Assembly: GCA_958450365.1 (NCBI GenBank)
Contig: CAUEEP010000732.1
Location: forward strand, 1,116,001 to 1,180,000
Length of the DNA: 64,000 nucleotides
Reading direction: 5' to 3'
DNA from: Mesorhabditis belari
Taxonomy: Eukaryota > Nematoda > Chromadorea > Rhabditida > Rhabditidae
The translations under genes and the position numbers were made by a program. The notes below the pieces were generated by a model. That model was not told the origin of the DNA, did no database searches, and saw nothing but the letters and a program-made list of their open reading frames with translations. Shown piece after piece: positions 59,001 through 64,000 of this stretch (position 1 is its first letter; each line of letters opens with the position of its first letter).

Positions 59001-59533
59001 TTGTCAATTTGAACAGAATTAGACTAAAAATGAAATGAATTAAGCCAAGATTATGAAAGTTTTTGAAAGTTCACACACTTTAGACCTAGCGATATCTCAT
59101 GGGCCACCAAACTGGCCCATGAGATATCGCCAGGTTTAGCCTAACCCGGCTAACCCGTTTCCAATCTGAATTGGCCTGACCTTGGCTACTCTTACTATTA
59201 GTAAGACTAATCAAAGTCATTTTCCTTCGTGACCCTTCAATTTTCAGACTCGAGCTCTTGGCCAGTTCTCAACTTGAGTTTTCCGGAAAAGCGGCTCAAA
59301 GTCAGATCCAGGAAAAGGTATTAATTGGACAAGCTTTGATATAAAACTTTTTCAGATGGCCGAACTCGAGCCGCTTCACGACAAGGATTGTGCTGACTTG
59401 GAGAAAAGAATTTGAGAAAAAGTGAAAGCTTTTGGTTTGTAGAAAAATGATTACCACTTCCTCCATACTTTGTGAAATCCATTTGAGCATCGTTAATGGA
59501 TAAGAAAAACAAAAATTCAAATAAAAATAGCAT
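53012..59533 (-). CDS. Cys-loop ligand-gated ion channel subunit C (398 aa)
   Basis: Thirteen exons: 59533-59455, 58783-58670, 58623-58562, 58521-58477, 58433-58324, 56999-56888, 56842-56778, 56738-56684, 54740-54675, 54608-54471, 54393-54300, 53307-53169, 53129-53012; 1197 nt, all phases matching. Signal peptide MLFLFEFLFFLSINDAQ; NFMNSTGNLYNELFTTRNYN; TWQDLRLAWDPVDFDGIDVI; LWLPDNMLGNT; Cys-loop CVITVNVFPFDTQTC (13 between); M1 YVIALPCFLLTLLSIIGMFW; M2 SIGLTSMVSMTVLLDMLATA then IPKTAVFPLLG; M3 VVVCVGIISAACVVIVVF; short loop; M4 HLFFQLCFQGVNLAGFIIFL. Its 5' half lies on the left arm of a large inverted duplication shared with gene D. The intron at 54741-56683 holds a Tc3-like transposon and a tandem duplication; intron 1 holds a piece of the FAM184-like gene. 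Confidence 0.92.
53886..54080 (-). mobile_element. TACCGTATTT-type MITE, inverted copy
   Basis: It matches the inner part of 45318-45540 in reverse orientation (GTGCACTACTATTAGAGAAA at 54054; CTCATCGTCAGCTACATTTT at 53966). Ends are eroded. It lies between exons of channel gene C. Confidence 0.8.
54728..56640. repeat. tandem duplication of about 280 bp, first copy split by the Tc3-like element
   Basis: CACCATTTCCCT(A/G)AGTTTCT starts both copies (54731, 56366); both continue through CTTAGAATCCTTGGTTAAAG and CTTGAATAC, then (right of the transposon in copy 1) GTATGCCTGT, ATTCTATGAT units and TAGCTCATGTTTATTATGTC. The duplicated piece includes the first 10 bases and acceptor of channel C exon 54740-54675, so a decoy acceptor exists at about 56374. 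Confidence 0.85.
54895..56227 (+). pseudogene. Tc3-like transposon remnant
   Basis: Translated pieces in order: an N-terminal helix-turn-helix (IRKIAKNLGRSDSAVRNYIK), then SKSTIWRVIKENPHVD, RLAFAKAHMNQDW, an intron-like GTTAGA...TTTAG at 55357-55401, then FSDEKKWN, stop, DGPNGIDYYWRDLRRDP and NFGGGSVMVWAAF. This order with an intron near the first catalytic Asp is that of Tc3-type transposases. In-frame stops and shifts follow, so it is dead. Right end resembles CAGTGCGTTTCAAATTCTTA (complement of 56208-56226) next to TA; the left inverted repeat was not found. Confidence 0.85.
57270..57352 (+). repeat. tRNA-like module with B box and T-run
   Basis: GTGGCTGAGTGGGTAGAAAT looks like a class II D arm, and CTCTGGTTCGATCCCCGACC like a T arm, followed by TTTTTTTT. 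Stem pairing is imperfect. The inverse copy is at 63680-63765, a related one at 63341-63412, and the motif resembles the modules inside 10058-10951. Confidence 0.55.
57420..58270 (-). repeat. dispersed repeat, inverse copy of 2035-2590, with TTGGAACCGTA minisatellite
   Basis: 57960-58255 is the complement of 2037-2300 with over twenty blocks of exact match (e.g. CCCGCTTTAACCTTATCATC). 57722-57945 is about eighteen 11-bp ATTGGAACCGT units. It is in the intron of channel gene C between exons 58324 and 56999, and absent at the matching place in the right arm. Confidence 0.75.
59104..59415 (+). pseudogene. duplicated fragment of the FAM184-like gene (exons 20-21)
   Basis: It matches 29447-29757 almost base for base: flanking intron (GGCCCATGAGATATCGCCAG), exon 20 (LELLAS...FSGK..QSQIQEK), its intron, and exon 21 up to KRI. 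The copy has a 6-nt difference in frame (SSQLE versus SNE) and an early stop at KRI*. It lies antisense inside intron 1 of channel gene C, 30 kb from the parent. Introns are retained, so it came by DNA, not RNA. Confidence 0.95.
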
Positions 59534-59829
59534 TTAGCTTAGCTTTGCCTAAACGGTTTCCATGATCGAAATCATTTCGCAGTGAAAAAGTCAACAAAGA
59601 AATTTGAAATTTGATTCGAAAAAGAGTCTTGAAAGAGGGGAAAAGATGGCGCTTTCCGGTGCCCAATCCCGTTTTTCCTCACCACACTCCACTTGAGTTT
59701 TCAGGTGAGGTAAATATTCAATGAAACGTTCAATATCTGAAAACCTAATTGGACATTCCACCTGCCGAAGAGGCTTGATTGGTCCGTGCAGGTGGTTCGA
59801 CGCGTGTGACAACTGTCACCAAACTGCAA

Positions 59830-60255
59830 ATGCATAACCTCAATCATAAACAAAGCTCAAACTACCGTAGACGAACATTTCAAAAGTTTTTCAGTTATGC
59901 ATGGTATAAAAGCAGCGGCATAAACCGTAAAGCAATTTATTTTCCCATTTTTTTCATTTGCTCACACTCTGTTGTCCAAATTGTTAGTCTGTAAAGTAAT
60001 CTTAAATCCTTTAACATTGTTTTTTTTTGTTTTCTCCTTTCATTGCTTTTCATCTAATGCCCAAGTTTTAGGTTCGATAAAGGAGTCATTCAATTGGATA
60101 GCTTTCAACTAAACGCCACATTTGATTCAAGTCAGACATTGCCTTTTCTGACGCACACAACACTGCCTCTGCCTCAACACTGTCAACGATTTGCCCCTTA
60201 TGTGAATGATTTGATGAATATCGGCTTTAATCGAGCTAACCTTGATGTCTGCTGA
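59830..60255 (+). CDS. hypothetical small protein, possibly secreted (start uncertain)
   Basis: Two exons, 59830-59990 and 60072-60255, join in phase (donor GTAAAG, acceptor TTTTAG) to 114 codons. A hydrophobic stretch (IYFPIFFICSHSVVQIVSLF) precedes a tail ending in LMNIGFNRANLDVC. No family recognised. A TATAAAA box at 59906 lies after the first ATG, so either the true start is not this one or the box is fortuitous. It occupies the spacer of the large inverted duplication, where only one copy exists. Confidence 0.4.
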
Positions 60256-60713
60256 TGTCAATCGTTGTGCTCGTTGAATTTTTTGGTGCTTTCCTCTTTA
60301 TGGATAAAATTTTTGAATGATATTTTGCAGGGTGAGGGCAGATTAAACCCTGGACCAGCCAGAAGTCCGGTTAGATCAGATATAGAAATGGGATATCAGA
60401 TATCACTAAAAACTACAAACTACAAACTACAAACACCGATAAACGTGCTATTTATAGCAGTTTTTAGTCTCGTTCCATGGGATAGGACTATAAACAGGGA
60501 AAAACGTTATATTTCAGCGCATAGATGGTGGATTCGTTCGCTTGATCTTGATGCCATTCGAAAACCCAAAGTTGACTCGATTTTTTGGTAAAAACAGTTT
60601 GTAAAAATAGCTATTCTACGCGTTTCTACAAGCATTTGTAGTCTGATCTTGTAGTTTGTAGCGCACAGCGCCCATGTCTAGCACCCAGTCAGAAGCCAGG
60701 CCTCGGCTTATGT

Positions 60714-61056
60714 GATAATGGATAATAGACAAGAAAAACCATCTTTTTATAGTCTAGCTCACTTGACTTAGATTTTCACCTATTGAACGTTTCATTGAAT
60801 ACAGCTTTTTACAGCTTACAGCTTTTTTCGCACGGATCAATCAAGCCTCTTCGGCAGGCAGAATGTCCAAATTGACAGCCACATCGATGATCTCGTGCAC
60901 AATCACGCACACAAAGTCATGTAAACTTGGAGCATTCAGAGAACCGATACCCGAATAGTTCCAATTGTATTGGATAATAGACAAGAAAAACCATCTTTTT
61001 ATCGTCTAGCCCACTTGACTTTGGTTTTCACATATTGAACGTTTCATTGAATATTT
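60714..61056. repeat. two copies of an 87-bp repeat
   Basis: TGGATAATAGACAAGAAAAA begins each copy (60719, 60971), and each ends in CATATTGAACGTTTCATTGA or similar. The second copy forms the inner edge of the right palindrome arm. In between lies the orphan coding fragment. Confidence 0.85.
60841..60972 (-). pseudogene. orphan minus-strand coding fragment
   Basis: A minus-strand frame reads NWNYSGIGSLNAPSLHDFVC then VIVHEIIDVAVNLDILPAEE A and stops at 60841. No start or acceptor is in place; both sides abut copies of an 87-bp repeat (60716-60803, 60970-61056). The last nine codons (LDIPPAEEA) recur on the plus strand at 59763-59792. Likely the tail of a gene broken by the rearrangement that made the palindrome; family not recognised. 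Confidence 0.4.
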
Positions 61057-61234
61057 ACCTCTCCTGAAAACTCAAGTGGAGTGTGGTGAGGAAAAACGGG
61101 ATTGGGCACCGGAAAGCGCCATCTTTTCCCCTCTTTCAAGACTCTTTTTCGAATCAAATTTCAAATTTCTTTGTTGACTTTTTCACTGCGAAATGATTTC
61201 GATCATGGAAACAGTTTAATCAAAGCCAAGCTAA

Positions 61235-62634
61235 ATGCTCTTTTTATTTGAATTTTTGATTTTCTTATCCATTAACGATGCTCAAATGGATTTCACAAAG
61301 TATGGAGGAAGTGGTAATCATTTTTCTACAAACCAAAAGCTTGCACTTTTTCTCCAATAGTTTCTAAAGTGTGTGTCTAAAGTCTAAAACTTTCAAAAAC
61401 TTTCGTAATCTTGGCTTAACTCATTTCATTTTTAGTCTAATTCTGTTTAAATTGTTTAAATATCCTTTAAAAGCAGATACCGTATTTTCTGTAATAGTAG
61501 TGCAGTCTGTAATAGTAGTGCAGTCTATAATAGTAGTACAGGCAGGAGGGGGATTGAAAAAATAGTAGTGCACCCTGCTAAAATTTGCTCTGTTGTTGTT
61601 CACTTTGACTTCCTTTGTTTTAAAAGCATACTGGTAGCTAAATGAGATGCTATTATGAGATTGTGACTATTTATTTAGTACTGACTAACATATTGTGCTT
61701 GTAATTAACTTTTTGACATATTGCTACTACTTCTTTTGGTACTTATGGGTTTTACCCATCGCGCATTTAAGCACTTGACTAAACAAAGGCTAAAACTATG
61801 CCTTTGTTTAGTCAGACTATGCCTTTCACATACGGATGACATACGTACATGATACCTATTATTATTGCCTGATAAAGGTATGGATCTAGTGAAAAAAGGA
61901 AACTTTCTAATAGTAGTGCAGTCTGTAATAGTCGTGCAGGCTGGAGGGGGATTGAAAAAATAGTAGTGCGCACTACTATTACAGAAAATACGGTAAATTG
62001 AATAGAATAGATTAGCTTAAAGCTTTCTGGGTTATGATAGTCTAAAAGTTGATATTTAAAGGGGAAACTTTAGACAATTAACAATAGGAATTATTTCAAA
62101 AGTACAATTTTATGATTGCAAGATAATAGCTTAAAGTTGAAATGATTTAGAAAAGAAATTCATGAAATTACAGAAGACTACACAAATTTCATGAATTCCA
62201 CCGGAAATCTCTACAACGAGCTCTTCACAACAAGAAATTATAACAAAAATGTGTCACCAGTGTTTTTGAAAAGATCTCGAAAGAATGGTAGGCTTAGAAT
62301 TTATTAAATAATCAAAAAAATCTAAAAATCTAAAAACCTAGCCAGTGATTCTTCTCCTTTTATCGTCAATTTTCAACTCTGGTATTTCAAGATGTTCACT
62401 TTGGTTTGAATTAAAGAATTCTCAAAAAAAACAATTATTTAGGATGCTGAGAGCCAACAACTCGGGTTTTGTTTGGAGTTTATTGAGGTAAGGGAGTTTT
62501 TTGGCTTATGAACTTAGATCTTAGACTTGGCAAGATCTGAGATTGGCTTGGGATCCGGTGGATTTTGATGGAATCGATGTCATTTACGTGAATGTCGCTC
62601 AATTGTGGCTGCCCGATAGCATGATGGGGAATAC
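61235..62634 (+). CDS. Cys-loop ligand-gated ion channel subunit D, 5' part, continues beyond window
   Basis: Exons 61235-61313, 62174-62287, 62342-62403, 62443-62487, 62525-62634 (410 nt, phase 2 at the end). Signal peptide MLFLFEFLIFLSINDAQ, then MDFTKYGGSG, NFMNSTGNLYNELFTTRNYN, VNFQLWYFKMFTL, DAESQQLGFCLEFIE, and TWQDLRLAWDPVDFDGIDVI with LWLPDSMMGNT. Near-identical to gene C on the other arm; differences include Phe/Ile in the signal peptide, Ser/Trp before YFKMF, Gly/Glu in CL(G/E)FIE, NML/SMM. The Cys-loop exon should begin about 30 bp past position 64000, judging from the left arm. Confidence 0.9.
61478..61995. mobile_element. TACCGTATTTTCTGTAATAG MITE with sequenced empty site
   Basis: 514 bp plus TA on each side, with ends of multiple TAATAGTAGTGCA units. 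The left palindrome arm at the matching position (about 58968) reads GCAGATAAATTG uninterrupted with a single TA, so ends and target duplication are defined exactly. It lies in intron 1 of channel gene D. Confidence 0.95.
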
Positions 62635-62837
62635 GTAAGGGAAAAGTGAATGTGTGCTGTGCTTTGGGTTTAAGAAAGGCAAATAGAGTACTACATGTAC
62701 TCTGTACAACCGATGGATGGGTACCAAGTCATTGTGGGATTTCAAAATGATTCAAATTCAAAATAACACCTAGCTCATTCGATAAGATTTCGGGATTCCG
62801 AATCTGTAAACAAAATCTGCAGAATGGCTCGCAAGTG

Positions 62838-62925
62838 GGCAAGTGGGGGATTCGAACCCAGGACACAAAAAAGCTCGGCTAGTTCCGTAAACGAGCACAC
62901 TATTCACTACACCATAAATGCTGCT
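62838..62925 (-). repeat. tRNA-like sequence
   Basis: Minus strand: TGGTGTAGTGAATAGTGTGC (A-box-like) and CCTGGGTTCGAATCCCCCAC (B-box-like), spaced as in a tRNA. Acceptor halves pair poorly. It lies in the last visible intron of channel gene D. Confidence 0.5.
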
Positions 62926-62934
62926 TAAAGACTT

Positions 62935-63140
62935 CTTGGAACCGTATTGGAACCGTATTGGAACCGTATTGGAACCTAATAGATCGAAATAGGAACCGTA
63001 TTGGAACCGTATTGGAACCGTATTCGGACCGTATCGGAACCTAATAGATCAAAATAGGAACCGTGTTGGAACCGTATTGGAACCTATTATATCAAAATAG
63101 GAACCGTATTGGAACCGTATTGGAAGCTAATAGATCAAAA
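62935..63140. repeat. 11-bp minisatellite TTGGAACCGTA
   Basis: About fifteen units interrupted by ATAGATCAAAATAGGAACC. Same unit as at 22.1 and 57.7 kb. Confidence 0.9.
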
Positions 63141-63340
63141 TAAACTCGACTCAAAAGTGCAAAAACTCTCGCGTTTCGCCAAAAATTCCATTTTTCGATT
63201 TTCACGATTTCAGGAATAAAGCCCTTAAAGACAGAATGCAGCATATTGAACGTTTCATTGAAGATTTACCTCTCCTGAAAACTCAAGTGGAGTGTGGTGA
63301 GGAAAAACGGGATTGGGCACCGGAAAGTGCCATTTAGGCA

Positions 63341-63412
63341 GTAGGCATGCCGAGTGGGTAAAGGATATGTTTCAATTCCTGGCAACCCTGGTTCGATTCC
63401 CGACCACGCAAA
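63341..63412 (+). repeat. tRNA-like module
   Basis: GCATGCCGAGTGGGTAAAGG and CCCTGGTTCGATTCCCGACC at tRNA spacing; 3' ACCACGC could pair with a 5' GGCATG-type stem only partly. Related to 57270 and 10250. Confidence 0.5.
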
Positions 63413-64000
63413 ATTATTTTACGTCTTTCTTTTATTATTATTTGAAAATAACAGAGATTGTTTAACAGAGGTGAAGAAAGAATGAAAAAATGAAAAAAAT
63501 ATAATTTTGGGTTACAAAGAGCACATAGAATCAATGCAATATCCTTACAACATTTCAGGAATTCTTGGAAAGGTACCTCAAGAAGGATTTCGGCTGACAC
63601 CAATTTGAACCTAAAAATAAAACCAAAACATCAAGAAAACATTATTGACAAAAAGAAAGAAGAGGTAAAAAAAAGTTTTGCGCGGTCGGGGATCGAACCA
63701 GAGTTACAACAAATCGACTTTTTAATCGATTGATCGATTTTTACCCACTCGGCAGTGACACTGTTGCTATGTCGTCTTTAAGGACTTTATTCCTGAAATC
63801 GTGGCCTAAAATAGCCCAAAATTTAAATTCTTTTTGCAAAAAAAATATCGCTCATTCGCAAAAACGGATTTCACCGTCGTCGATACAGCGTACAGCGTCT
63901 TCGATAGGCGTTTTGTCTTGATTTTCAGGTTGAGATCCCACCGCTAGATCTAGGCATTCCCTTGTGAGTTGAGTCTATCCCTCCTTCAGCACAAATAGAA

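Larger units (their letters stand above)
57029..59750. repeat. left arm of a large inverted duplication
   Basis: It pairs with 61021-64000 in inverse orientation, including five exons of channel genes C/D, introns, and a tRNA-like module. The pairing still runs at the window edge (57029 matches 64000), so the arms are longer than shown. Inner boundary is near 59750, beyond which similarity becomes patchy. Confidence 0.92.
61021..64000. repeat. right arm of a large inverted duplication
   Basis: Inverse partner of 57029-59750. Differences between arms are mainly insertions: a MITE at 61478-61995 only here; a FAM184-like gene fragment at 59104-59415 and a dispersed repeat at 57960-58255 only on the left. 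Confidence 0.92.

Noticed and set aside
60265..60591. 108-codon plus-strand frame in the palindrome spacer
   Set aside because: It contains a short tandem ACTACAAACT tract, no signal peptide or motif, and no splice evidence; weaker than the adjacent two-exon candidate.

Overview
The window is nuclear DNA from a nematode, most likely a free-living rhabditid. The evidence is short phase-consistent introns with TTTTCAG/TTTTAG acceptors, expanded nematode families (transthyretin-like, ET/Ly6-like, bestrophin, divergent Cys-loop channels), and abundant Tc1/mariner-type elements and MITEs. The species cannot be named from sequence alone. Genes are split into many small exons, so most were rebuilt by hand from splice signals and reading phase. 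For every gene given as complete the summed exon length is a multiple of three (the ET-module gene only after ignoring one surplus base).

Layout. 1-1.8 kb: minus-strand acyl/acetyl-CoA-synthetase-like gene running off the left edge, apparently without its AMP-binding P-loop. 2.9-4.7 kb: plus-strand small secreted ET/Ly6-like protein with a one-base frameshift. 5.5-7.2 kb: minus-strand protein with a tentative CARD-like fold. 8.2-15.2 kb: complete minus-strand bestrophin chloride channel (392 aa, 13 exons) whose introns are filled with foldback elements. 15.2-23.4 kb: transposon-rich desert with a pogo/CENP-B-like transposase remnant. 23.5-32.9 kb: plus-strand FAM184-like coiled-coil gene (919 aa, 29 exons) with a nearly intact mariner in one intron. 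34.06-34.33 kb: isolated 28S rRNA fragment. 34.6-38.3 kb: complete transthyretin-like secreted protein (137 aa). 38.9-64 kb: cluster of four related Cys-loop ligand-gated ion-channel subunits. A and B are a direct tandem pair (399 and 414 aa); C (398 aa, minus) and D (plus, running off the right edge) lie on the arms of a large inverted duplication with a 1.3 kb spacer, which carries a further small gene candidate.

The window shows no operon and no biochemical pathway. Its common theme is growth by local duplication and transposition: four channel paralogues with the same internal exon pattern, a piece of the coiled-coil gene copied 30 kb away into a channel intron, several MITE families with TA target duplications, a tRNA-derived SINE-like family, and many minisatellites. 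The channel palindrome with paired filled and empty insertion sites is the most informative structure.
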